A stretch of 8,256 nucleotides of DNA from a bacterium (GCA_029933535.1 JAOZNZ010000127.1:1-8256), one strand, 5' to 3'. Shown: positions 1 through 5,203, numbered from the stretch's first letter. The notes: generated by a model not told the origin, from the sequence alone. Numbers and translations are program-made.

Positions 1-50
1 TTTATTTCATCAATAATATGGCTTAGCAATTCAAGATGCGATTGTGACAT
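1..50 (-). CDS. HEPN (HepT/DUF86-like) protein, N-terminal fragment
   Basis: Only the first 16 codons are inside the window; the gene continues beyond the left edge. The ATG at 50-48 opens a frame reading MSQSHLELLSHIIDEI, which resembles the start of DUF86/HEPN proteins (pattern near LEYLxHILDEI). It overlaps the end of the upstream nucleotidyltransferase by 20 bases, the tight coupling usual for MntA-HepT pairs. In that family HepT is a HEPN ribonuclease toxin with a C-terminal RX4HXY motif, which is not visible here. The call rests on a short N-terminal resemblance plus gene order. Confidence 0.6.
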   Translation of the reverse strand, partial: MSQSHLELLSHIIDEI

Positions 51-336
51 ATTCGACCTCTTGTAAGATTTTTTTACCAATATACGGACTCAGACCTTGT
101 TTAGTCACAAGGTCATAATTATTTCCAACGTATTTTTCAATAAAATCGCATAGTTGATTAAAGCATTTATAATTATGATATTTTTCATCAAATTCAACTA
201 ATATATCATAATCACTAGAAATAGAATCATCGCCTCTTACCACCGAACCGAAAAGTCCAATTGTTTTCACTCCCATCTCCATAAGTTCATAGCGGTGAGT
301 ATGTAAAATATTATAAATGTGTTTTTTCCGATTCAT
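31..336 (-). CDS. MntA-like minimal nucleotidyltransferase (antitoxin)
   Basis: A small protein of the DNA polymerase beta-like minimal nucleotidyltransferase fold. Counted from the GTG at 357 (108 aa), the signature GSX10DXD is complete: G37-S38, then D49 and D51, with a likely third acidic ligand at D82 in NYDLVT. In characterised MntA-HepT systems the enzyme neutralises the HEPN RNase by adding AMP units to a Tyr of the toxin; that role is inferred here from family and from the overlapping HEPN-like gene downstream. The ATG at 336 (101 aa) is preferred over the GTG at 357 because it removes a poorly conserved 7-residue leader; neither has a clear ribosome binding site. A good promoter lies upstream at 385-413. 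All catalytic residues seem present, so the gene looks intact. Confidence 0.82.
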   Translation of the reverse strand: MNRKKHIYNILHTHRYELMEMGVKTIGLFGSVVRGDDSISSDYDILVEFDEKYHNYKCFNQLCDFIEKYVGNNYDLVTKQGLSPYIGKKILQEVEYVTIAS

Positions 337-384
337 ATTAGATATAAGTAAAGTCACTTAATTATATTAGTTAATTAGATATAA

Positions 385-413
385 ATTTTACAAATATAGA
401 GATTTTTTGTCAA
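385..413 (-). promoter_or_regulatory. Predicted sigma70 promoter for the mntA/hepT-like pair
   Basis: On the minus strand TTGACA (413-408) is followed after exactly 17 bases by TAAAAT (390-385): a perfect -35 and a 5/6 -10. Transcription would start near 378, about 40 bases before the ATG at 336. Its -35 overlaps the -35 of the divergent HEAT gene promoter. Confidence 0.6.
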
Positions 414-436
414 GTATTGATTTGTAACTCAATAAT
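407..436 (+). promoter_or_regulatory. Predicted sigma70 promoter for the HEAT-repeat gene
   Basis: TTGTCA (407-412), an 18-base spacer and AATAAT (431-436) each match the consensus at 5/6 positions. An alternative, TTGATT (417-422) with 17 bases to TATAAT (440-445), has a better -10 but would place the start almost at the ATG and remove the AGGA ribosome site at 446-449, so the first is preferred. Confidence 0.4.
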
Positions 437-452
437 ATATATAATAGGAATC

Positions 453-1430
453 ATGAACAAAATACAATTAATATCAGTAGTAGCGGGAGTAATTATTGTA
501 ATAATTATAGCGGCTGTTTTCATTACAAAAGATGAAGAAAACAATATTACAAAAACACAGCCGATTACCCATTTGTCTAAGCACACGAAAAAGCTTAACG
601 CAGTAAAAGCGGCACAATCATCAACTAACTTAGTTTTTGCAGACACAAATTCCACTGATGCAGTTACCGAAGAGATTGGAAAGACTGCACCGATTAAGCG
701 GAAAAATTTAAGTTTAATTCCGGAAGAGCTTTGTCCGATAGATAATTTTGATGTTTATGCTAATGAGGCTCTGCAGATATTCAGAAAAAATCTTTCTGAT
801 AAAGAAAAAGATGAAGCTTTACAGAAAATCGATGCCATTGGTATGCCGATGATAATGCCGGTTGTAATGTTGGCTTTGGAAGATGATAACTCCGAGATAC
901 GCGGCACAGCAATTGAAGCGATACAATCTCTTGATAATCCGTGTGTGATTCCCGCGGTAGAAAAAGCAATGGATGACAGCGAGCCTATTATTCGTCAGGA
1001 TGCAATAAATGCCCTATTGAGAGTTGATGATGAAGGAGTCAACGATGCATTAATAAAAGCGATCAGCGATTCCGACGAAGATGTACGTGAAGCAGCGTTT
1101 GAAGTGATGCTTTTCCTGGAATCACCTAACATCCTTCCCGCGGCGGAGGCTGCCGCTCAAATTAACAATCCGGAAATACAGGAGCAAGCGATAAGTGTTC
1201 TTGAAGATATACCTTCTGTATCGGCTATTGACGCGATTATTAATTACGGTTTGCTAAGTGATTACGATGAAATAAGAGATACGGCATCGGCATCTCTTCA
1301 GAGTTTAACCGGAGAGAAGATAAATTCATATGACAAATGGATAGAATGGTGGGATAAAAATAAAAGTTCCTGTCCTGAAAATCTTAACGCGGGTGAATGG
1401 GCTGAATGGTGGAAGAACCGAGAGAATTAA
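453..1430 (+). CDS. Membrane-anchored HEAT-repeat protein
   Basis: 325 residues from the ATG at 453, chosen over an upstream TTG (417) because AGGA at 446-449 precedes it and because residue 1 then leads straight into a hydrophobic segment (about 5-24), a signal anchor or uncleaved signal. A polar linker (about 26-115) follows, then roughly five HEAT/PBS-lyase-like helical repeats (about 118-288) with recurring patterns such as D-x-x-x-x-IR-x-x-AI-x-A and D-x-x-x-x-VREAA. The tail holds two Trp-rich stretches, WIEWWDKNK (296-304) and EWAEWWKNREN (315-325). The same kind of Trp-rich ending is common after HEAT repeats in planctomycete-type proteins. HEAT repeats are protein-binding scaffolds; no enzyme motif is seen, so partner and function are unknown. 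The anchored domain most likely faces the periplasm, which is an inference. The stop codon sits inside a short-repeat array. Confidence 0.75.
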   Translation: MNKIQLISVVAGVIIVIIIAAVFITKDEENNITKTQPITHLSKHTKKLNAVKAAQSSTNLVFADTNSTDAVTEEIGKTAPIKRKNLSLIPEELCPIDNFDVYANEALQIFRKNLSDKEKDEALQKIDAIGMPMIMPVVMLALEDDNSEIRGTAIEAIQSLDNPCVIPAVEKAMDDSEPIIRQDAINALLRVDDEGVNDALIKAISDSDEDVREAAFEVMLFLESPNILPAAEAAAQINNPEIQEQAISVLEDIPSVSAIDAIINYGLLSDYDEIRDTASASLQSLTGEKINSYDKWIEWWDKNKSSCPENLNAGEWAEWWKNREN

Positions 1431-1560
1431 CCTAATTGATCTAATTTCTAATTAACCTAAATAATTCCCAAACGAAGAAATAAACAAAATTAGCGTATGA
1501 ACGCAAACCGTTATTTCATTGGTGTATTAAATTATTGGGATTTGTTTAGAAATTTTCCTA
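1431..1560. repeat. CTAATT-type short-repeat array and AT-rich gap between convergent genes
   Basis: The gap between the convergent HEAT and DUF151 genes starts with 9-mer-like units: CTAATTGAT (1432-1440), a shortened CTAATTT (1441-1447), CTAATTAAC (1448-1456) and CTAAATAAT (1457-1465), then TCCCAAA. The same order (units, CTAAATAAT, CCCAAA, and later TTGGGATTT) recurs at 6812-6895, so this is a dispersed repeat family. The remainder is AT-rich, with a weak GCGT-ATGA-ACGC hairpin at 1493-1504. There is no classical terminator with a T-tract for either gene. Confidence 0.6.
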
Positions 1561-2130
1561 TTATTTTCCCTCAAGCTTTTTTATTTCATCGCGTAATTTT
1601 GCGGCTGTTTCATAGTCTTCATTTTCGATAGCTTTTTCAAGTTGATCTTTCAGGAAATCTATGGGCTTTCCTTGTTCAGCCGATTTAACCTGTTGTCCCG
1701 CGGCGAGGATTTCATCAGGAATCACAATAGAAGCTTTATCCATCAATTCAGCTGAAACAAAAATCGGCACACTGTTTTTCAAAGCAATAGCAATAGAATC
1801 GGATGGCCGGGCATCGAGTTGGAAAGTATCGCCGGTGGAATTTTTAAAATAAATATCAGCATAAAAAGTATTTTCTTCCATTTTAGTAATAACGACACGT
1901 GTAATTTCACCGCGTAATGAATCAACAATAGATTTAAAAGTATCGTGAGTCATTGGCCGTGGAGGTTGATCTGGATTTAGAATCATAGAAATTGCCTGTG
2001 CTTCAGCCGAGCCAACAATAATGGGGAGGCATCTTTTATCATCCATATCCTGTAGAAATACGGCGAATCCTCCCGGGTGCTGTGCCGGAGAAAAGCCGAT
2101 AATTTTCACTTGAATTAAATCATTGTTCAT
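1561..2130 (-). CDS. Bifunctional nuclease domain protein (DUF151) with C-terminal UVR motif
   Basis: 189 aa. Residues 1-137 match the bifunctional nuclease (BFN/DUF151) family: RCLPIIVGSAEAQAI (33-47), PPRPMTHD (56-63) and the highly conserved LDARPSDSIAIAL (105-117). Residues 158-187 form a UVR motif (EKAIENEDYETAAKLRDEI), the short helical hairpin found in UvrB/UvrC and Clp-type adaptors and used for protein-protein contact. Plant homologues have reported DNase/RNase activity; the bacterial role is poorly defined, so nuclease activity should not be assumed. The length and domain order are usual for the family and the gene appears intact. The ATG at 2130 has no obvious Shine-Dalgarno sequence. 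Upstream lies a hairpin-rich region containing a possible promoter (2187-2215). It is on the same strand as the PHP and DRTGG genes but separated from them by those hairpins. Confidence 0.9.
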   Translation of the reverse strand: MNNDLIQVKIIGFSPAQHPGGFAVFLQDMDDKRCLPIIVGSAEAQAISMILNPDQPPRPMTHDTFKSIVDSLRGEITRVVITKMEENTFYADIYFKNSTGDTFQLDARPSDSIAIALKNSVPIFVSAELMDKASIVIPDEILAAGQQVKSAEQGKPIDFLKDQLEKAIENEDYETAAKLRDEIKKLEGK

Positions 2131-2133
2131 AAT

Positions 2134-2156
2134 AAATTAAAATTATATTTTAATTT
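2134..2156. repeat. Perfect AT-only inverted repeat in the DUF151 leader
   Basis: AAATTAAAAT (2134-2143), loop TAT, ATTTTAATTT (2147-2156): a perfect 10-bp stem ending three bases from the DUF151 start codon. Being A/T only it is a weak hairpin and could be compositional chance, but it is the last of five consecutive inverted repeats. Confidence 0.45.
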
Positions 2157-2160
2157 TTGG

Positions 2161-2190
2161 TAATTTATGCTTGCCATCAAGCATAAATTA
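2161..2190. repeat. Perfect 13-bp inverted repeat (operator or hairpin)
   Basis: TAATTTATGCTTG (2161-2173), loop CCAT, CAAGCATAAATTA (2178-2190), with no mismatch. It overlaps the -10 hexamer of the predicted minus-strand promoter (2187-2192) and spans the expected start site, so it could be a repressor operator as well as a structured repeat. Confidence 0.7.
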
Positions 2191-2215
2191 TATCAGAAAT
2201 TTGCCTAAAAGGCAA
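2187..2215 (-). promoter_or_regulatory. Possible sigma70 promoter for the DUF151 gene
   Basis: On the minus strand TTGCCT (2215-2210, 4/6) is followed after 17 bases by a perfect TATAAT (2192-2187). The start would fall near 2180, some 50 bases before the ATG. The -35 lies in one arm of a small hairpin (2200-2216) and the -10 in an arm of the 13-bp inverted repeat, so part of the match may come from repeat sequence. Confidence 0.4.
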
Positions 2216-2270
2216 AAAGGAAATAACACAGGGCGGTGCCCTGTGTTGTTACATTCCGCCCTTTCAGGGC
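2200..2270. repeat. REP-like cluster of three hairpins behind the PHP gene
   Basis: Three perfect inverted repeats follow one another: TTTGCC/GGCAAA (2200-2205, 2211-2216, loop TAAAA); AACACAGGGC/GCCCTGTGTT (2225-2234, 2238-2247, loop GGT), extendable to 2222-2250 with one G-T pair; and GCCCT/AGGGC (2258-2262, 2266-2270, loop TTC). They are GC-rich against an AT-rich background and begin four bases after the PHP stop codon (2276-2274, minus strand). Paired GC-rich hairpins of this form are typical of REP-type dispersed repeats; no REP-associated transposase is in the window. They could protect the 3' end of the PHP mRNA. Confidence 0.65.
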
Positions 2271-2275
2271 TTTTT
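2258..2275 (+). terminator. Terminator-shaped hairpin reading on the + strand
   Basis: GCCCT-TTC-AGGGC followed directly by TTTTT (2271-2275) has the form of a rho-independent terminator for + strand transcripts. No + strand gene lies upstream, so if active it would stop antisense transcripts before the PHP gene. On the minus strand the hairpin is followed by GGAATG, not a T-tract, so it is not a good terminator for PHP. Confidence 0.3.
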
Positions 2276-2981
2276 ACAATTTAGTAAGCTCCTTTTTAAA
2301 GCTTTCGAAATCCGGAGATTTCATTTCAAGTGTAGTAAATTGTCTTCCTATATCATCAAGAAAATGCGCATCTGATGTTCTTACAATCGGAATTTCTTTT
2401 GGGATTAAAGCTCTCCATTTCGCTTCATCACCTGAGTTAATCGACAGATCAGCCGCATCAATTTTGGCATCATCAGGCCATAAACCCAATTGGGAAAAAA
2501 TACTGCTAATTGCCCGATCGACATGCGAAGCAATAACTATTCCGTCATTTGAATGAACTTTTTCTGCTATTAAATCAATTGACAGATCAGTACTTCCCAC
2601 AAGAAATGCATTTTCAAAACTAATTATGTTTTCTTCCGCGTCAACAATAGGCTGATCGCCAAAATATTCGGTGTCATTTTTTCTATCAGGAAGATGACTT
2701 TTCACAAAATTACCGAAAGCGACAGCCGTGTCCACAATGCCGAACAGACATATTATATGAATTTCTTCACTCGAGGTAACTTCTGTTCCGTAATAAGCTG
2801 TGAGACCCGGGATTTTTTTTACGGCTTCACAGATTGCCGGACAATTACCAGCGGTATTATGGTCTGTTAGAGCGATAATATCCAAACCTTTTTCTTTTGC
2901 GGTCAAAGCAATTTTTTTCGGTGAACATTCAAGATTACCGCAAGGAGAAAGGCAGGAATGAATTTGAAGATCAAGACGCAT
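2274..2981 (-). CDS. PHP-domain metal-dependent phosphoesterase
   Basis: 235 aa from the ATG at 2981. PHP-superfamily metal-binding motifs appear in order: DLQIHS (4-9), LTDHN (38-42), GTEV (65-68), a central ASHVDR (151-156) and a C-terminal SDAH (203-206). The surrounding LSPCGNLECSPKKIALTAKEKGLDI is typical of the PHP subgroup that neighbours DRTGG genes in anaerobes. Such proteins are probable phosphoesterases of unknown substrate. The first ligand of the usual H-x-H pair reads Gln (Q6-I-H8), which may alter the metal site or be normal in this subgroup. The frame stays open upstream to a TTG at 3068 through tandem repeats encoding (KRL)n and NPKSQIK; I reject that 29-residue extension because it is repeat-derived and precedes the conserved start of the domain. 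The gene lies 102 bases behind the DRTGG gene and probably shares its promoter. Confidence 0.85.
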   Translation of the reverse strand: MRLDLQIHSCLSPCGNLECSPKKIALTAKEKGLDIIALTDHNTAGNCPAICEAVKKIPGLTAYYGTEVTSSEEIHIICLFGIVDTAVAFGNFVKSHLPDRKNDTEYFGDQPIVDAEENIISFENAFLVGSTDLSIDLIAEKVHSNDGIVIASHVDRAISSIFSQLGLWPDDAKIDAADLSINSGDEAKWRALIPKEIPIVRTSDAHFLDDIGRQFTTLEMKSPDFESFKKELTKL

Positions 2982-3020
2982 TTGTGATTTTGGATTTTTG
3001 ATTTGTGATTTTGGATTTTT
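2981..3020. repeat. 21-bp tandem repeat, two copies, at the PHP start
   Basis: Two adjacent copies of a 21-base unit beginning TTTGTGATTTTGG start at 2981 and 3002; their first 19 bases are identical. The unit length is a multiple of three, so on the minus strand it encodes NPKSQIK in frame with the PHP gene. The annotated ATG overlaps the edge of the first copy. Confidence 0.8.
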
Positions 3021-3021
3021 C

Positions 3022-3073
3022 AATCGTTTCAATCGTTTCAATCGTTTCAATCGTTTCAATCGTTTCAATCGTT
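3022..3073. repeat. 9-bp tandem repeat (AATCGTTTC), 5.8 copies
   Basis: Five exact copies of AATCGTTTC (3022-3066) and a partial sixth (3067-3073) sit between the DRTGG and PHP genes, directly next to the 21-bp repeat. The unit is a multiple of three and on the minus strand reads (KRL)n in frame with PHP. Perfect identity of the copies suggests recent expansion by slippage. Confidence 0.9.
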
Positions 3074-3083
3074 AAATAATAAA

Positions 3084-3416
3084 TCAGTCTCTCAATCCGA
3101 GTTCATATAATTTACCAGCCAACATAAAAGTAGATTCTTCAGATGACAAGAGGGACAATTCATTTTCCTGTGCAGCGTCAATAACTGATTGATCGGGTGT
3201 TCTGCCACTTGTAATAATCACAGCAGCCAAGCCGACAAGGCTTGCGACAGCAACGATATTTTTATGTACTTGAACAGAAAGCAGAATATTACCTGCTGAT
3301 GTATTGCCGACGACATCGCTTAACAGATCGGATGCAAAAGCTCCTGTTACTTCAACATCATCTGTTTTATTCAAAGATTTAAGATTTAATTTTTCAGTAA
3401 GTTGGTAGATAGTCAT
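3084..3416 (-). CDS. DRTGG-domain small protein
   Basis: 110 aa that match the stand-alone DRTGG family (named after the domain in HPr kinase-like and phosphotransacetylase-like proteins). Diagnostic stretches are VTGAFASDLLSDVVG (23-37), LLSVQVHKNIVAVASL (45-60), the hydrophobic core LAAVIITSGR (63-72) and LAGKLYELGL (99-108). The biochemical role is unknown. In many anaerobes these genes occur beside PHP genes, RsbW-like ATP-binding proteins and [FeFe]-hydrogenase subunits; here only the PHP partner is present, downstream on the same strand. The ATG at 3416 has GAGG five bases upstream, one of the clearer ribosome sites in the window, and a perfect consensus promoter precedes it. The length is normal for the family and there is no sign of truncation. 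Confidence 0.85.
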   Translation of the reverse strand: MTIYQLTEKLNLKSLNKTDDVEVTGAFASDLLSDVVGNTSAGNILLSVQVHKNIVAVASLVGLAAVIITSGRTPDQSVIDAAQENELSLLSSEESTFMLAGKLYELGLRD

Positions 3417-3446
3417 TTTCGCCTCGTCGGGGTTATAATTTATAAA

Positions 3447-3475
3447 ATTATATGCTATGAATTATGTTTTGTCAA
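3447..3475 (-). promoter_or_regulatory. Consensus sigma70 promoter for DRTGG-PHP
   Basis: TTGACA (3475-3470), exactly 17 bases, TATAAT (3452-3447) on the minus strand: a full 12/12 match. Transcription would start near 3440, giving a leader of about 24 bases. This is the strongest promoter in the window and suggests high constitutive expression unless a repressor acts here. Confidence 0.8.
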
Positions 3476-3484
3476 GTTAATTGC

Positions 3485-3513
3485 TTTACAGAAAAAGCGT
3501 ATTAAAGTATAAT
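3485..3513 (+). promoter_or_regulatory. Predicted sigma70 promoter for the Cys-rich protein / histidine kinase operon
   Basis: TTTACA (3485-3490, 5/6), a 17-base spacer and a perfect TATAAT (3508-3513). The start would be near 3520, so the transcript would carry a leader of about 100 bases holding the heptamer array and the C5T3/A3G5 hairpin. Its -35 lies nine bases from the -35 of the divergent DRTGG promoter. Confidence 0.6.
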
Positions 3514-3523
3514 AAGTATAGTA

Positions 3524-3618
3524 TTTTGACCTTTGACCTTTTGAAAATCCCCCTAACCCCCTTTAGGAAAGGGGGAATAGACCTTTGACCTTTGACCTTT
3601 GACCTTAAACTTTAAACC
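3524..3618 (+). repeat. Composite repeat, copy 1: TTTGACC heptamers around a hairpin core
   Basis: TTTGACC-type units (3525-3540) lead into a 40-base core (3543-3582) and are followed by further TTTGACC units (to 3606) and the decayed tail TTAAACTTTAAACC. The core contains CCCCCTTT-AGG-AAAGGGGG (3557-3575), a perfect 8-bp stem with a 3-base loop. The same 40 bases occur unchanged, in the same orientation and with the same kind of flanks, at 6978-7017. The element ends five bases before the next start codon and, with the promoter at 3485-3513, would be transcribed as leader. The hairpin has no following T-tract. Confidence 0.85.
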
Positions 3619-3623
3619 ATATT

Positions 3624-3821
3624 ATGACAGATTGCCCTAATAAAGATCGTAATTCCCAAGACTGTAATTGCTCTTACGGCGGTTGCGACAAACATGGTAT
3701 TTGCTGCGAGTGCATACGTTATCATCGCGATCGGGGAGAATTACCTGCATGTTATTTTAGTGATGACGTTGAAAAGACGTGGAATCGTTCAATATCGAAT
3801 TTTATTTCTGAAAATTTATAA
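3624..3821 (+). CDS. Small Cys-rich protein (DUF6485-like), probable metal binder
   Basis: 65 aa with eight cysteines at 4, 14, 16, 21, 27, 28, 30 and 43, including CNC, CCEC and the pattern YHRDRGELPACYF (33-45). This matches my recollection of the DUF6485 family, small proteins with a conserved N-terminal Cys cluster followed by a K-T-W-N-R-S-I-x-N-F tail (here 51-60). The Cys/His spacing suggests zinc or another metal; a redox or regulatory role is a guess, and function is not established for the family. There is no signal peptide, so it is probably cytoplasmic. The ATG at 3624 has no clear ribosome site. The stop is six bases before the histidine kinase ATG, so the two genes are almost certainly co-transcribed and perhaps translationally coupled. 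Confidence 0.8.
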   Translation: MTDCPNKDRNSQDCNCSYGGCDKHGICCECIRYHRDRGELPACYFSDDVEKTWNRSISNFISENL

Positions 3822-3827
3822 AATAAA

Positions 3828-5203
3828 ATGTCTGAAAATAGTATAGAATATACAGTATCCTCGGCTTTGACGCGTACAATGCGTATCAAATTAATATTGT
3901 TATGCGCGGCCGGTTTTTTATTTTTTTTATCAGCTTTCCAGTTTTTAAGCCGGGAGTATTTACGTCATATAGGCATTCAGGCAGAGGATAAATATTATAT
4001 TTCTCGAGCGAATAATTTCAAATTTCGTATCAACTTTTTTTAAAGAACTACAATTGTTCTAATATTGATCAATTAAGATTATCTGAGTTCGAACACAAAA
4101 TACTTTATCCCACACCTTACTGTGATTTTTTATATGCCGGGCTATATGATTTAAATGGTTTTGTGATTTCACATCCCGACCGTTCTCAAGAAGGTTTACA
4201 AATAAACATATCGAACAGCAAGAATCTATTCCCCAGCAATATCGTACAAAATACTTCTGTGAACATTAATGGTACTATTCAAAAAGTTTGTGATATTACA
4301 TTACCGTTTATTTTAAATGGAACAACTCAGGGAGTCATCAGAGCAGGTTATGTAAGAAACCGTCCTCGTCCGCCACTCCACACTGAAGTTATGGCTCGCA
4401 AAGCTATAAGATATGCTCGAATTGTATTAGTAATTTTTATTGTGTTAGCGATTGTGTTAATTTGGGCTGTATCACTTTTTCTTGAGAATAACGCGAATAT
4501 GATCAGTCGCGAGCAGCAGAAGACGAATCGTCGGCAGCTTGAAATTATAGGTGCCGGAATTGTTCACGAAGTAAAAAATTCTCTTAATGGAATACGAATG
4601 AACATCCAGATGCTTCAAGATAAATTTGAGAAACTGCCGCCGGAATTAAAAGAATCTTTTTCAAAAAAAGCCGAGAGAATACAAAGAGAAGCCGGTCGGA
4701 CAAGCGATATGCTCAGTGAATTTTTAACATACGCCAAACCGGGTAAATTCAATCCTTCTCCGACGAACATACCTGCATTACTACATGAAATTGCTCAATC
4801 ATTTGAGCCAGAATACAAAAAAAGAAATATAGATCTCATTTGCGAATGTTCATCTGAAATGACATCAATAACTGCTGACAGTCGTCAACTTCGGCACGGA
4901 ATCACGAATTTGCTTTGGAATTCACTTGAAGCAGTAGACAAAGACGGTAAAATCATACTGAAAGGTGAACTTTCAGATAACAAGGCAAAAATATCCGTTG
5001 AAGATGATGGTGGAGGAATGGATACTAAAACGGAGAAAAAATCTTTTGAGGTATTTTATTCAACAAAACCTCAAGGATCCGGACTAGGACTTTCGATAGT
5101 AAAAAAGGTGGCACTTTCCCACAGCGGAAAAGTTATAATCAACAATTATCCTGGCAAAGGATGTAAAATCACAATTACTTTCCCGGCAATAGACCACGAA
5201 TGA
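3828..5203 (+). CDS. Membrane sensor histidine kinase, frame broken after residue 71
   Basis: Two pieces of one kinase. Frame 1 (3828-4043) gives residues 1-71 and stops at TAA just after a T7 run (4035-4041). The frame one base back is open from 4016 to 5203. Joining them at the T run gives 458 aa: TM1 (about 20-38), an extracytoplasmic sensor region (about 40-195, with LYDLNGFVISHPD like a PAS/Cache-type domain), TM2 (about 199-218), HisKA with IVHEVKNSLNG (phospho-acceptor His near 247), and a full ATPase domain: N-box NLLWNSLEA (Asn near 365), DDGGGM (393-398), GSGLGL (417-422). It resembles NtrB-type kinases and should phosphorylate the NtrC-type regulator downstream. Translation as written would give only a short membrane peptide, unless the T run is a sequence error or is bypassed by slippage. 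A GTG at 4163 in mid-domain is not a credible start. The last codons GAC CAC GAA TGA belong to a repeat array. Confidence 0.85.
4035..4041 (+). other. T7 run at the kinase frameshift point
   Basis: The overlap in which both frames are open is only 4016-4043, and the T7 tract is the only long homopolymer in it. One extra T would read AAC TTT TTT TTA AAG and restore the kinase. Slip-prone T TTT TTA is present (4036-4042), but its register belongs to the downstream frame, so it is not a classical -1 heptamer for the upstream frame. Confidence 0.8.

Noticed and set aside
417..452. Upstream TTG start of the HEAT gene
   Set aside because: The ATG at 453 has AGGA at suitable spacing and gives a normal signal anchor; the TTG lies within promoter sequence.
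410..655. Minus-strand open frame over the HEAT gene start
   Set aside because: It is antisense to a well-supported gene, shows no recognisable motif, and covers the promoter region.
2982..3068. 29-residue N-terminal extension (KRL)n-NPKSQIK of the PHP protein
   Set aside because: It is encoded wholly by tandem repeats, begins at a TTG, and precedes the usual start of the PHP domain; the ATG at 2981 is preferred.
3022..3073. Possible CRISPR array from regularly repeated AATCGTTTC
   Set aside because: The units are 9 bases, directly adjacent and without spacers; this is a simple tandem repeat. No cas genes are present.
3557..3575. C5T3/A3G5 hairpin as an intrinsic terminator
   Set aside because: The stem is followed by AATAG on the + strand and TTAGGGGG on the minus strand, with no T-tract; treated as the core of a dispersed repeat instead.
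4036..4042. Classical -1 programmed frameshift heptamer T TTT TTA
   Set aside because: In the upstream frame the codons are TTT TTT TAA preceded by C, so the heptamer is not in the required register. Slippage is not excluded, but this canonical form is.
4163..5203. Kinase gene starting at the GTG at 4163
   Set aside because: The frame is open further upstream to 4016 and codes for sensor-domain sequence continuous with the first fragment; starting at 4163 would remove TM1 and half of the sensor domain.
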